This document shows, piece by piece, positions 1 to 7,253 of a stretch of DNA of 10,969 nt (position 1 is the first letter of the stretch; the number at the start of each line of letters is the position of its first letter). The stretch comes from JAVEVF01 sp034005175. GTDB lineage: Bacteria > Actinomycetota > Coriobacteriia > Anaerosomatales > SLCP01. The stretch spans positions 1 through 10,969 of the forward strand of contig JAVEVF010000057.1 of NCBI GenBank assembly GCA_034005175.1. Direction: 5' to 3'. The position numbers and the translations under genes were made by a program. The notes beneath the pieces were generated by a model that searched no databases, was not told the DNA's origin, and worked only from the letters and a program-made list of their open reading frames with translations.

Positions 1-1529
1 TCCGGCCCCGCCCATCTGGCGGACTGTGCGATGAGGGCGGCATCAACGACAGAGCGCGCATCGGGGTCTGCAGCGCCTGTCGCCGATTGAAGGGCTAGAG
101 CGTATCTCTGCGCGTTTGTGGCCTCTTCCCAGTAGCCAGCGGGTGCGACCGGCGTGCTTTCAAGCGACCCGGTCAAGGAGAGGGGGGCAACCGAGGAGTC
201 CGGTGAGATGTCGGATGGCAAAGCGAACTCGGCCCACTTCGCGTCTCGGATGAAATCTGCGAATCGAAGAAGATCCTGAGCGGTTCCTCGGCGGCCAGGG
301 CCGAGGTCGGTGAGCGTGATAACCGGGGTCTTGGCACGGTCCGAGACGGCGTGGCGAAACAGCAGGAATGCAGCTGCCGAGGGATCGTCCCCTTCCAGCG
401 CATCACACACATCCCGATCCAGAACAAGGCCCGTGACCGTGGCTCCCTCGATTCTGAACGCGCCCCCTGAGCTTGTCTTGCCGTCTCCGAGTGATTCAGG
501 CGCGAGCATCACCGATGTGTGACCGCGTTCTGCCAGCACATCGAGTGCTCCTATGGGCAGCGCGTCATAGGCGACCGCGGTTCCTGTTGACGGCGTGGTT
601 TCCAGCGTCGCCAGGTATGCAGAGAGCCCCCGGGTGTAGTGTGCGGCGATATCCTGAACGCTCCCGATGCCGTCTAAGGCCACCGGATCGGGGTCTCCGT
701 AGCCGACGTCGAGGAGAACGAGCCGACCCGTCGCTATCGCCTCCTGAAGGGTCTTCAGCGCAGCAGCGTAGCGTATCGGTCCGGGCTCATCGGCGGCGAC
801 CTCCACTAATCCCGCGTCGGCCTCGGCAAGCGTGTATCCGTGGGCGATTCTCCCCCATTCGTCAAGCGTCACTGGGGAGATGGCGAGTGCGAACTTGAGC
901 GCGCGGTCATCAAGCACCGCTCGCGAGAGTGCCTCGGCGGCTTCGATAGCAGCTGTGGAGCGTGCAGGGTCGGTGACGAAGTTCCCCTGTGCGTCGAAGC
1001 GCGGTGCGGTGGAGATGCGCGCCCCGACTACCACTGGAGTGACCTCAGGGCGAGGTGCATGAACAAGGAGGAAGCCTGATGCCGTGCGCTCTGTGACCTC
1101 GGTAGCCTGGGTTCTCACTCTGACCGTGTACGGATAAGCGTCAGGGCGCAGGTCTAGGTCGGAGAGCTCGCGCGCGAACTCGACTTCGACGGTGCCAGTA
1201 TCCACGTTCGAGTGAACCTCGGTGCGCTGGAAGATCAGCCGACCGCTCGGCCGGTGTATCTGAAGCCTGACCTCGAGGTAGGAGGTCGGCTCGTTGATGT
1301 CCACCCCCACCCTCATGCGGAACGCACCATCCGATGGGAGGGAGAGCGGGCCCGCGTCGACTCTCACGCCTTCGGCAGGCGAGAACAATGGCTGCGCGGA
1401 TGATGCAGGCTGCGCATTCGCTGGTGGTATTGCAGGAGCCAGCACGCTCAGCGCAAACAGCGCAGTGAGGACGACAGTGAGAGCACGGCGCCTGAACGGT
1501 CGTTCCATCTGGCGATTGGGCAACGTCAA
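1..1529 (-). CDS. secreted DUF6049-like protein, partial (C-terminus off the left edge)
   Basis: An open frame runs without a stop from the start to the left edge (about 509 codons), so the C-terminus is missing. The N-terminus is a classical signal peptide: basic MERPFRRR, a hydrophobic stretch (LTVVLTALFALSVLAPA), then a likely cleavage site ANA|QP. A beta-rich region of about 110 residues follows (VDINEPTSYLEVRLQIHRP). After it comes an alpha/beta region with segments such as FALAISPVTLDEW and LVLLDVGYGDPDPVAL. These resemble the secreted actinobacterial DUF6049 family, which has a polysaccharide-deacetylase/GH57-like look. That assignment is by eye and no catalytic residues can be named. 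I chose the TTG start at 1529 because GGAG lies 5 nt upstream; the ATG at 1508 has no clear Shine-Dalgarno and would shorten the protein by 7 residues. It is divergent from lon. Coding status is near certain, function unknown. Confidence 0.85.
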   Translation of the reverse strand, partial: MTLPNRQMERPFRRRALTVVLTALFALSVLAPAIPPANAQPASSAQPLFSPAEGVRVDAGPLSLPSDGAFRMRVGVDINEPTSYLEVRLQIHRPSGRLIFQRTEVHSNVDTGTVEVEFARELSDLDLRPDAYPYTVRVRTQATEVTERTASGFLLVHAPRPEVTPVVVGARISTAPRFDAQGNFVTDPARSTAAIEAAEALSRAVLDDRALKFALAISPVTLDEWGRIAHGYTLAEADAGLVEVAADEPGPIRYAAALKTLQEAIATGRLVLLDVGYGDPDPVALDGIGSVQDIAAHYTRGLSAYLATLETTPSTGTAVAYDALPIGALDVLAERGHTSVMLAPESLGDGKTSSGGAFRIEGATVTGLVLDRDVCDALEGDDPSAAAFLLFRHAVSDRAKTPVITLTDLGPGRRGTAQDLLRFADFIRDAKWAEFALPSDISPDSSVAPLSLTGSLESTPVAPAGYWEEATNAQRYALALQSATGAADPDARSVVDAALIAQSARWAGP

Positions 1530-1553
1530 CTGTTCTCCGTCGTCATGTGCTGT

Positions 1554-1574
1554 CTGCCTGCTGCCCGCAGGCAG
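1554..1574. promoter_or_regulatory. inverted repeat between the divergent secreted-protein gene and lon
   Basis: CTGCCTGC (1554-1561) and GCAGGCAG (1567-1574) form a perfect 8-bp inverted repeat around a 5-nt centre. It sits 25 nt upstream of the TTG start of the minus-strand gene and 95 nt upstream of lon. It could be an operator, or a leader hairpin for the minus-strand gene. There is no T-tract, so it is not a terminator. I see no HspR-type (HAIR) or CIRCE element in this 140-nt gap and no convincing -35/-10 pair. Confidence 0.3.
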
Positions 1575-1669
1575 CAGGAATGCCGGGGTGGGTAGGGGTG
1601 ATGTGTATCATGCCGAAGACTAGGGCAGAATGATTATCTCACGGTGCTAGAGAAAGGAACCACGACGGC

Positions 1670-4051
1670 ATGTCACAGCAGAGTGACCTTCGTACCATAC
1701 CTGATGTGCTCCCCCTCATTCCCCTGAGGGATCTCATACTCTTCCCCAATCTCGTCGTGCCGCTGTTCGTCGGCCGCGAGCGCTCCATCAACGCGCTTGA
1801 GGAGTCCTTGCGCGAGGACCATTTCGTCGCCCTCATCACACAGCGCGAGGCCGAGATTCAAGACCCCGGTCCCGAAGACGTGTACGAGATCGGGTGCGTT
1901 GCCACCATCATGCAAGAACTCAAGCTGCCCGATGGTACCGCCAAAGCGCTTGTCGAGGGGCGGCAGCGCATGCGTATCGTCGAGTTCGTACAGACCGACC
2001 CCTACTATCTCGTCCGCGTCGAGTTGATCGAAGAGCCTACCGAGGTCGACATCGAGACCGAGGCGCTCATGCGCACCATCGTGCACGATTTCGAGCGCGC
2101 GTCTGAGCTTGGCAAGCCAATACCACAAGAAGTACAGATGGCTGCGGCGGCGATCGAGGAGCCCGGCCGGCTCGCCGACTTCATCGCATTTCATCTCAGC
2201 CTCAAGATGGAGCAGAAGCAAGAGATTCTCGAGGCGGTTGCTCCGTTCGAGCGGTTGGAGCGCACGAGCCGGTTCCTGCGCAAGGAGATAGAGCTGCTTG
2301 AACTGGGCTCGAAGATCCAGGACCGCATCAAGGATCAGATGACCAAGACCCAGCGAGAGTACTTCTTGCGTGAGCAGCTCAAGGCCATCCAGCAGGAGCT
2401 CGGCCACCTCGATGAGGTGCAAGCCGAGGTCGACGAGTACAGAGAGAAGATCGCCGCCGCGAAGATGCCTGAGCAGGTGGAGGAGAAGGCTCTCAAGGAG
2501 CTCGGTCGTCTTGAGAAGATGCCGCCTGCTGCTGCGGAGACAGCCGTGATCCGTACTTATCTCGACTGGCTCACGGGGTTGCCCTGGAAGACGGGGTCCG
2601 CGGAGAAGCTCGACCTCATCGAGGCGCAGTCGATTCTTGACGAAGATCACTACGGGCTGGAGAAGGTGAAGGAGCGGGTGCTTGAGTATCTTGCCGTGCA
2701 CAAGCTCACCGATCGCATGCGCGGGCCTATTCTGTGTTTCGTTGGGCCTCCAGGGGTCGGAAAGACCTCGATCGGCAAGTCCATCGCTCGCGCGCTCGGG
2801 CGCGAGTTCATCCGTATGTCCCTGGGTGGCGTGCGAGACGAAGCTGAGATCCGGGGACATCGGCGCACGTACGTCGGCGCACTGCCGGGACGCATCATCC
2901 AGTCCATCAACCAGGCGGGCACCAACAACCCCGTCTTCATGATGGATGAGATAGACAAGGTGGGGATGGACTTCCGTGGCGACCCTACCTCGGCACTTCT
3001 TGAGGTGCTTGATCCCGAGCAGAACTCGGCGTTTCAAGACCACTATCTCGAGGCGCCGTTCGACCTGTCAAACGTGATGTTCATCACCACGGCCAACCTG
3101 TTGGACCCCATCCCCCCGGCGTTGCGCGACCGGATGGAGGTCATCCACTTTCCGGGCTACACCGAGGACGAGAAGCTGCACATCGCAGTGCAATACCTCA
3201 TCCCCAAACAGCTCAAGGAGCACGGCCTGACGCCAGGCAGGCTGGAGTTCACCGAGGACGCGCTGCGCGAGATGATACGACGCTACACGCGTGAAGCTGG
3301 CGTGCGCAACCTGGAGCGCACGGTGGCGATGGTGTGCCGGCAGGTCGCCCGCAAGGTCGTCGAAGGCAAGAAGGGAAAGACGAGGGTGACCGGGCGCACG
3401 GTGCACAAGTACCTCGGGCCGCCCAAGTTCTCCTTTGGCCTTGCCGAAGAACACGACGAAGTAGGGGCCGCGACCGGGCTTGTGTGGACCGAGGTGGGCG
3501 GCGACGTCATCACTATCGAGGCAACGGTCATGCCCGGCAAGGGCGGTCTCACGCTTACGGGACATCTCGGTGACGTCATGCGAGAGTCGGCACAGGCAGC
3601 GGTGTCATACATCCGGACGCGTACAGCTGAACTCGGCATTCAGCCCGATTTCGCTGAGAAGTTCGATATGCATATCCATGTGCCTGCCGCCGCGATTCCC
3701 AAAGACGGACCGTCCGCGGGCATCACGATGGCCACCGCACTCGCTTCCGTGCTCACGGAATGCCCTGTGCGCCGTGACATCGCCATGACAGGTGAGATCA
3801 CATTGAGGGGGAGAGTGCTGCCCATCGGCGGCCTGAAGGAGAAGCTGCTTGCCGCGCACCGCGCAGGTCTGTCAACGGTGCTCATCCCCAAGGAAAACGT
3901 GCGCGATCTCGAGCTCATGCCGGCGCATGTGCGTGAGGAGCTGGAGATAATCCCGGTCTCTACGATGGACGAAGTGCTGGCCAACGCACTCGTGGCTTCA
4001 TGCCGACCGGCCATCCACAAACAGCGCCGCAAGGCTAAACCTCGACCATGA
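1670..4051 (+). CDS. lon: ATP-dependent Lon protease (endopeptidase La)
   Basis: Cytoplasmic AAA+ serine protease that unfolds and degrades misfolded and regulatory proteins as a hexamer. The 793-aa length is normal for bacterial LonA. Residues 12-205 form the LON substrate-binding domain ([22 protein letters not shown]). A helical linker, probably coiled coil, spans about 205-310 ([20 protein letters not shown]). The ATPase follows with Walker [10 protein letters not shown] at 359-367 (K365) and Walker [10 protein letters not shown] at 422-430. The protease domain has PKDGPSAG with catalytic Ser682, and GGLKEK with Lys725, 43 residues later as in E. coli (S679/K722). All key residues are intact. 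The C-terminus is a basic tail ([11 protein letters not shown]). The ATG start is supported by AAAGGA at 1653-1658, a slightly long 11-nt spacing. It is probably monocistronic, since the next 650 bases hold no protein gene. Confidence 0.98.
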   Translation: MSQQSDLRTIPDVLPLIPLRDLILFPNLVVPLFVGRERSINALEESLREDHFVALITQREAEIQDPGPEDVYEIGCVATIMQELKLPDGTAKALVEGRQRMRIVEFVQTDPYYLVRVELIEEPTEVDIETEALMRTIVHDFERASELGKPIPQEVQMAAAAIEEPGRLADFIAFHLSLKMEQKQEILEAVAPFERLERTSRFLRKEIELLELGSKIQDRIKDQMTKTQREYFLREQLKAIQQELGHLDEVQAEVDEYREKIAAAKMPEQVEEKALKELGRLEKMPPAAAETAVIRTYLDWLTGLPWKTGSAEKLDLIEAQSILDEDHYGLEKVKERVLEYLAVHKLTDRMRGPILCFVGPPGVGKTSIGKSIARALGREFIRMSLGGVRDEAEIRGHRRTYVGALPGRIIQSINQAGTNNPVFMMDEIDKVGMDFRGDPTSALLEVLDPEQNSAFQDHYLEAPFDLSNVMFITTANLLDPIPPALRDRMEVIHFPGYTEDEKLHIAVQYLIPKQLKEHGLTPGRLEFTEDALREMIRRYTREAGVRNLERTVAMVCRQVARKVVEGKKGKTRVTGRTVHKYLGPPKFSFGLAEEHDEVGAATGLVWTEVGGDVITIEATVMPGKGGLTLTGHLGDVMRESAQAAVSYIRTRTAELGIQPDFAEKFDMHIHVPAAAIPKDGPSAGITMATALASVLTECPVRRDIAMTGEITLRGRVLPIGGLKEKLLAAHRAGLSTVLIPKENVRDLELMPAHVREELEIIPVSTMDEVLANALVASCRPAIHKQRRKAKPRP

Positions 4052-4076
4052 CATGAGGGCTGCTCCACAGCAGGGC

Positions 4077-4148
4077 TCATACTTTTGGATGATGGCCTTC
4101 GTACTCTCACCCGCTGCCTCATCGGGAATACACTGTCCAGGTAGCCGG
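4077..4148 (+). promoter_or_regulatory. promoter-like module, copy A
   Basis: First of two copies (the other at 4417-4488) that align over 72 bp without a gap. The conserved blocks are an imperfect inverted repeat TCATAC-N4-GGATGA (4077-4092), a GGG plus ATA block (4124-4130) where a -10 would lie (AATACA at 4127-4132), and AGGTAGCCGG (4139-4148) starting where a transcript would begin. The bases between are not conserved but their number is. No -35 consensus is visible 17 bp before the -10. That would fit an activator-dependent promoter with the operator centred near -54.5. Inference from sequence comparison only. Confidence 0.5.
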
Positions 4149-4218
4149 TGAAGACGCTGTCCGGAAATCGGCGTGCACAGCTGGTGTAGCGTGTGTGCCG
4201 ATAGGTGACGTCGTGGAC

Positions 4219-4344
4219 CGGGCCTGCAGCGAGTGCAAGCCCTAACCGGATCCTTGAGAAGGATCACGCGACGATGACCGCGACCGCCGACCACCACGAT
4301 CGCTCGGCCCGCACTCCGGCTACCGCCCTGCGGGCCTGCAGCGA
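4219..4344 (+). repeat. 14-nt direct repeat pair
   Basis: CGGGCCTGCAGCGA occurs at 4219-4232 and again at 4331-4344, starts 112 bp apart. The second copy abuts the GC-rich hairpin repeat. The repeat contains the palindrome CTGCAG. Function unknown; it could be a short duplication scar or paired recognition sites within the candidate small RNA. Confidence 0.45.
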
Positions 4345-4345
4345 T

Positions 4346-4384
4346 GAGGGGCCCCGGCGGGGCTCTCCCCGTCGGGGCTCTGTC
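4346..4384 (+). terminator. GC-rich hairpin repeat, copy 1 (terminator-like)
   Basis: GCCCCGGCGGGG (4351-4362) pairs with CCCCGTCGGGGC (4367-4378) as a 12-bp stem with one G-T wobble and loop CTCT, followed by TCTGTCA. A near-identical copy lies at 7176-7214 after the surface-protein gene. The tail is pyrimidine-rich but has no run of T, so termination is likely rather than certain. It could end transcripts from lon or from promoter module A. Confidence 0.55.
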
Positions 4385-4416
4385 ATGCTCGGACCCGGGG
4401 CGTAGTCATTCCCGGC

Positions 4417-4488
4417 TCATACTATCGGATGATGTGTTTCATGCCCTACGAGAGGGCTGCGCTGGGTATAGTCTCCACAGGTAGCCGG
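4417..4488 (+). promoter_or_regulatory. promoter-like module, copy B (upstream of the surface-protein gene)
   Basis: Second copy of the 72-bp module, displaced exactly 340 bp from copy A. It has TCATAC-TATC-GGATGA (4417-4432), a -10-like TATAGT at 4467-4472 and AGGTAGCCGG at 4479-4488. The predicted start site, 6-7 bases after the -10, falls on the A of that block. The -35 position (CCCTAC, 4444-4449) is poor, which again suggests an activator. It should drive the leader and gene for the LPFTG surface protein; the promoter-to-ATG distance would be about 226 nt. Confidence 0.55.
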
Positions 4489-4637
4489 AGTTGGCGCCTG
4501 TTCACAACCCCATATGTGGGCCTGACCTTGTGTCAGGCGCAAGCGGGAGGCATAGATCTACCGGCATGAATGCGGTCACCTTACGCCGGTAGGGAGTCAC
4601 TGGTGAGACCGGCCCGTGAATCACGAGCCGGTCTTTT
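4479..4637 (+). promoter_or_regulatory. structured leader with attenuator layout (possible riboswitch of unknown class)
   Basis: The leader of the surface-protein gene folds on inspection into several helices. GCGCCTG (4494-4500) can pair with CAGGCGC (4534-4540) around a CCCA-TATG-TGGG hairpin; alternatively GCCTGAC (4520-4526) pairs with GTCAGGC (4532-4538). Next, CTACCGGC (4558-4565) pairs perfectly with GCCGGTAG (4585-4592). The latter's GCCGGT is also complementary to ACCGGC (4608-4613), the 5' arm of the terminator at 4605-4637. So helix 4558/4585, antiterminator 4585/4608 and terminator 4608/4627 exclude one another in the usual attenuator manner. The sequence lacks hallmarks of c-di-GMP-I, c-di-AMP, cobalamin, SAM, TPP and T-box elements as I know them. 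Ligand or protein effector unknown. Confidence 0.5.
4605..4637 (+). terminator. intrinsic terminator in the leader of the surface-protein gene
   Basis: GACCGGC (4607-4613) and GCCGGTC (4627-4633) form a perfect stem, extended outward by one A-T pair and one wobble. An inner CGTG-AAT-CACG hairpin caps it and TTTT (4634-4637) follows. It lies 67 nt before the ATG of the gene, so it must be bypassed for expression, and it is best read as an attenuator. Confidence 0.7.
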
Positions 4638-4704
4638 CGCACTCTTCATCCCCTCTGACCGGTCCCACGGGGTAGGGCGTCCGGATGAGAAAGGGATGAG
4701 CGAG

Positions 4705-7137
4705 ATGGCAAAGACACTGCGCCGCAAGACTGTGCTCTCCCGGCTGTTCACGACGTATCTGACGCTTGTCATCGTCGTGATGTTCACGGGTGTAGCCGGT
4801 GCGACACCCGTGTCCGTCGCCGAGGAGAACACGCCGGAGCTCACCGGAGAGGTGGTGGCCTCTGGAGAAGACCTCGATCAGCAGGCCGAGCCGCCTGCGG
4901 AGGCACCGGTTGACGAAGGGGCAGCGCCGGTCGAGGAGGGCGCGCCTGCTGCATCGCAAGGTGAGATGCAGCCCCTGACCGCGCCCGCAAGCGGTGCGCT
5001 CGGTGCAGCCGCTCCGGCGACTGCCGGCAAGGAAGGAACCACCGGCAACTCCAAGATCGTCGTCGTCAAGTTCAACGACCTGAACGGAAACGGCAAGAAG
5101 GACAGCGGCGAGCCTACCCTCTCGGGCTGGGAGATCACTCTCAAGGACTCGAAGAGCAAGGTGGTCGCCACCAAGACCACGGACTCCAAGGGCGAGGCGG
5201 TCTTCGATCGTCTGGCTGCGGGGACCTACTACGTGTCCGAGACGCTCAAGAGCGGCTGGGAGAGCACGACCGCCCAGCCCGTCAAGGTCGTTCTCGGCAC
5301 CTGCTGCACGCAGACGATCAACATCGGCAACCGTGAGGTGATACCGCCACAGCCGTCGCTCAAGATCGACAAGTCGACGACTACGCTGAACTACTCGGCG
5401 CTCGGCGATGTGATCAACTACAGCTACAAGGTCACAAACAACGGCAACGTGGTGCTTTCGGCACCCTGGACCGTCGTCGATGACAAGGTCATCAACCCGA
5501 TCGATGTCACTGGCGCACCGGCTACGCTGGCACCTGGCGATCACTTCATCGTCACTGCAAGCTACGCTGTCACGCAAGACGACCTGAATGCGGGTTCAGT
5601 CACTAACCTCGCATATGCCACCGGCATGTACGGAGTGCAGCTTGTCTCGTCTCCCGACGATTCGGCGGTTGTGCTTGGCATCAGGTTGCCTGCGCTCTCA
5701 TTGCTCAAGGCCGCGAGCCCTGGGACCTACGATGCAGTGGGCGACGTCATCACCTACACCTACACACTCACCAACACCGGCAACGTGGTGCTTTCCGGCC
5801 CGTTCAGCGTCGATGACGACAAGGCCACCGTCGTGCCTGACGATCCAGCACTGATGGCGCTTGCCCCCGGCGCATCTGCCACCTTCACGGCAAGCTACGT
5901 GATCGACCAGGCAGATCTTGATGATGGCAGCGTCACCAACACCGCGCAGGGCCATGGCCACTTCGGCGAGGGCGCCATCGACTCCAACTTCGACGACAAG
6001 ACCGTGTATGCGGAGCAAGATCCCCAGATCGACATCGTCAAGCTCACCAATGGTGAGGATGGCCTTCTCATCGCTGCCGGCGCCGAGGTGACGTGGAGCT
6101 ATCTCGTCACCAATACCGGCAACGTGACGCTTAGAAGCGTCGTCGTGACTGACGATGTGATCGGGGAGATCGGCACCATCGAGAGCCTCGCCCCTGGTGC
6201 GAGCGAGACTCTGTATGCGCACGGGATCGCCGTCGCAGGCTCGTACGAGAACATCGGCACTGCATTCGGTGTTCCGCCCGTCAGCGAGGGCGGCGTCTGG
6301 GCTAGCGACGATTCGAGCTACTTCGGTGCCGATCCCGCCATCAGCATCGAGAAGTACGTCGATCAGGACCTCGTTCTCGAAGGCGACTCTGTCACCTACA
6401 CGTTCGTAGTTCGCAACACCGGTAACGTCCCCCTCTACGAGGTCACGGTCGTCGATGATCACCTCGGCACCATCGCCGAGGTTGAGATGGTGGCGGTGGG
6501 CGCCGAGCTCACGTTCACCAAGACAGCTGCGATCTTCGAGCCGACGACGAACATCGTCGTGGCCAAGGGTACCGACGGGGTAGGCCAAGAAGTCTCCGAC
6601 AGCGCAGAGGCGTTTGTCGACATCGACGAGGCTCTCGAGTTCCCGCCGGACCTCATGGTGAAGAAGTCGGCTAATCGCGAGACCGCCAATCCTGGTGACG
6701 TAATCACATACACCGTTGTCATCAAGAACGTCGGTGGCGCAGTCGCCACCGAGTACACGGTGAAGGATACGTTTGACAAGGACCACCTCAGCGTCGTGGA
6801 CGCTGCTGGTGGAACGGTCGCAGGCAATACCATCACCTGGACCTTCCCTGGGCCGCTAGCATCTGGCGAGAGCCAGACCATCACCTACAAGATGATGGTC
6901 TCCAAGACCATGCCGGCGGGTCGCACAGTCGTTCCGAACAAGGTTGTCGTCACCATGGCTGGTGACGAGGACGCGACCAACAACAACAGTGGGTGGAGCA
7001 TCACTGTGAACGTGAAGCCAGAGAAGGAAGAGCCCTATCTGCCCTTCACCGGCGCGAACCTGCTTGGTCTGCTTGCCCTTGCTGGTGTGACCGGAATCGC
7101 GGGAGCACAGCTTCGCAGGCGCGGTCGCAAGGCCTAG
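4705..7137 (+). CDS. LPxTG-anchored surface protein with SdrD_B-like and DUF11-like repeats
   Basis: A secreted, wall-anchored protein of 810 aa. Residues 1-33 are a signal peptide (basic start, hydrophobic LTLVIVVMFTGV, cleavage near AGA|TP). Residues 40-115 are Glu/Pro/Ala-rich and disordered in character. Residues 117-210 resemble an SdrD_B/Cna-B beta-sandwich with a calcium-loop-like DLNGNGKKDSGEP. Five DUF11-like Ig-type repeats follow (about 217-325, 328-436, 438-541, 543-646, 647-770). Repeats 1-4 share a motif like VTYTYxVTNTGNVxL and repeat 5 has a divergent form (ITYTVVIKNVGG). The end carries LPFTG (779-783), a hydrophobic stretch and basic RRRGRKA, a complete sortase sorting signal. 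A Cys-Cys pair sits at 200-201. The ATG at 4705 is preferred (AAAGGG 9 nt upstream); ATG 4696 is possible. Starts further upstream would lie within the attenuator hairpin. The likely sortase is encoded 1.1 kb downstream. The binding target is unknown. Confidence 0.93.
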   Translation: MAKTLRRKTVLSRLFTTYLTLVIVVMFTGVAGATPVSVAEENTPELTGEVVASGEDLDQQAEPPAEAPVDEGAAPVEEGAPAASQGEMQPLTAPASGALGAAAPATAGKEGTTGNSKIVVVKFNDLNGNGKKDSGEPTLSGWEITLKDSKSKVVATKTTDSKGEAVFDRLAAGTYYVSETLKSGWESTTAQPVKVVLGTCCTQTINIGNREVIPPQPSLKIDKSTTTLNYSALGDVINYSYKVTNNGNVVLSAPWTVVDDKVINPIDVTGAPATLAPGDHFIVTASYAVTQDDLNAGSVTNLAYATGMYGVQLVSSPDDSAVVLGIRLPALSLLKAASPGTYDAVGDVITYTYTLTNTGNVVLSGPFSVDDDKATVVPDDPALMALAPGASATFTASYVIDQADLDDGSVTNTAQGHGHFGEGAIDSNFDDKTVYAEQDPQIDIVKLTNGEDGLLIAAGAEVTWSYLVTNTGNVTLRSVVVTDDVIGEIGTIESLAPGASETLYAHGIAVAGSYENIGTAFGVPPVSEGGVWASDDSSYFGADPAISIEKYVDQDLVLEGDSVTYTFVVRNTGNVPLYEVTVVDDHLGTIAEVEMVAVGAELTFTKTAAIFEPTTNIVVAKGTDGVGQEVSDSAEAFVDIDEALEFPPDLMVKKSANRETANPGDVITYTVVIKNVGGAVATEYTVKDTFDKDHLSVVDAAGGTVAGNTITWTFPGPLASGESQTITYKMMVSKTMPAGRTVVPNKVVVTMAGDEDATNNNSGWSITVNVKPEKEEPYLPFTGANLLGLLALAGVTGIAGAQLRRRGRKA

Positions 7138-7175
7138 CAGCCTCTGTCGTCTGACACCCGGATCCATCGGGTAAT

Positions 7176-7214
7176 GAGGGGCCCCGGCGGGGTTATCCCC
7201 GCCGGGGCTCTGTC
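7176..7214 (+). terminator. GC-rich hairpin repeat, copy 2 (terminator after the surface-protein gene)
   Basis: GCCCCGGCGGGG (7181-7192) pairs perfectly with CCCCGCCGGGGC (7197-7208) around TTAT, followed by TCTGTCA. It is 39 bp after the stop codon. Flanks and stem are almost identical to copy 1 at 4346-4384; the changes fall in the loop plus one C/T that keeps pairing. It may also serve the convergent minus-strand gene. Confidence 0.65.
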
Positions 7215-7221
7215 ACGTTTA

Positions 7222-7242
7222 CGGCGAGCTCCGGCCTCGCCG
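7222..7242. terminator. hairpin between convergent genes
   Basis: CGGCGAG (7222-7228) and CTCGCCG (7236-7242) form a 7-bp stem with a 7-nt loop, 11 bp beyond the stop codon of the minus-strand gene. There is no T-tract on either strand, so a role in ending the minus-strand transcript is only plausible. Confidence 0.3.
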
Positions 7243-7253
7243 CGCACGTCGTG

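Larger units (their letters stand above)
4139..4384 (+). ncRNA. candidate small RNA from promoter module A to the GC hairpin
   Basis: If module A is a promoter, its transcript would begin near AGGTAGCCGG at 4139 and could end at the strong hairpin 4351-4378, giving about 245 nt. No believable protein frame lies in this stretch. It holds a perfect 7-bp hairpin (GATCCTT 4249-4255, loop GAG, AAGGATC 4259-4265), a 14-nt direct repeat at its middle and end, and GCCC-TGC-GGGC just before the second repeat. It does not match tmRNA, 6S RNA, RNase P RNA or any riboswitch class I know. The alternative is that it is only the 3' region of lon or a remnant of a duplicated leader. Confidence 0.3.

Noticed and set aside
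1578..1669. Heat-shock operator (HspR or HrcA type) before lon
   Set aside because: No CTTGAGT/ACTCAAG or CIRCE inverted repeat is present.
1673..3043. Long minus-strand open frame inside lon
   Set aside because: Mirror of the high-GC lon coding strand; the plus strand is clearly the gene. The same holds for long minus frames inside the surface-protein gene (4621-5577, 5698-6786).
4139..4150. AGGTAGCCGGTG as the 3' part of a second c-di-GMP-I riboswitch
   Set aside because: It resembles the GEMM 3' motif, but upstream there is no GCAAAG-type core or GAAA-capped hairpin in either copy.
4205..4405. Plus-strand reading frame of 66 codons through the candidate small RNA
   Set aside because: It runs through the GC hairpin repeat, has no good Shine-Dalgarno and an unlikely composition.
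4570..4704. Longer N-terminus for the surface protein starting at 4570
   Set aside because: It would be encoded by the attenuator and terminator region and would bury the signal peptide behind 45 extra residues.
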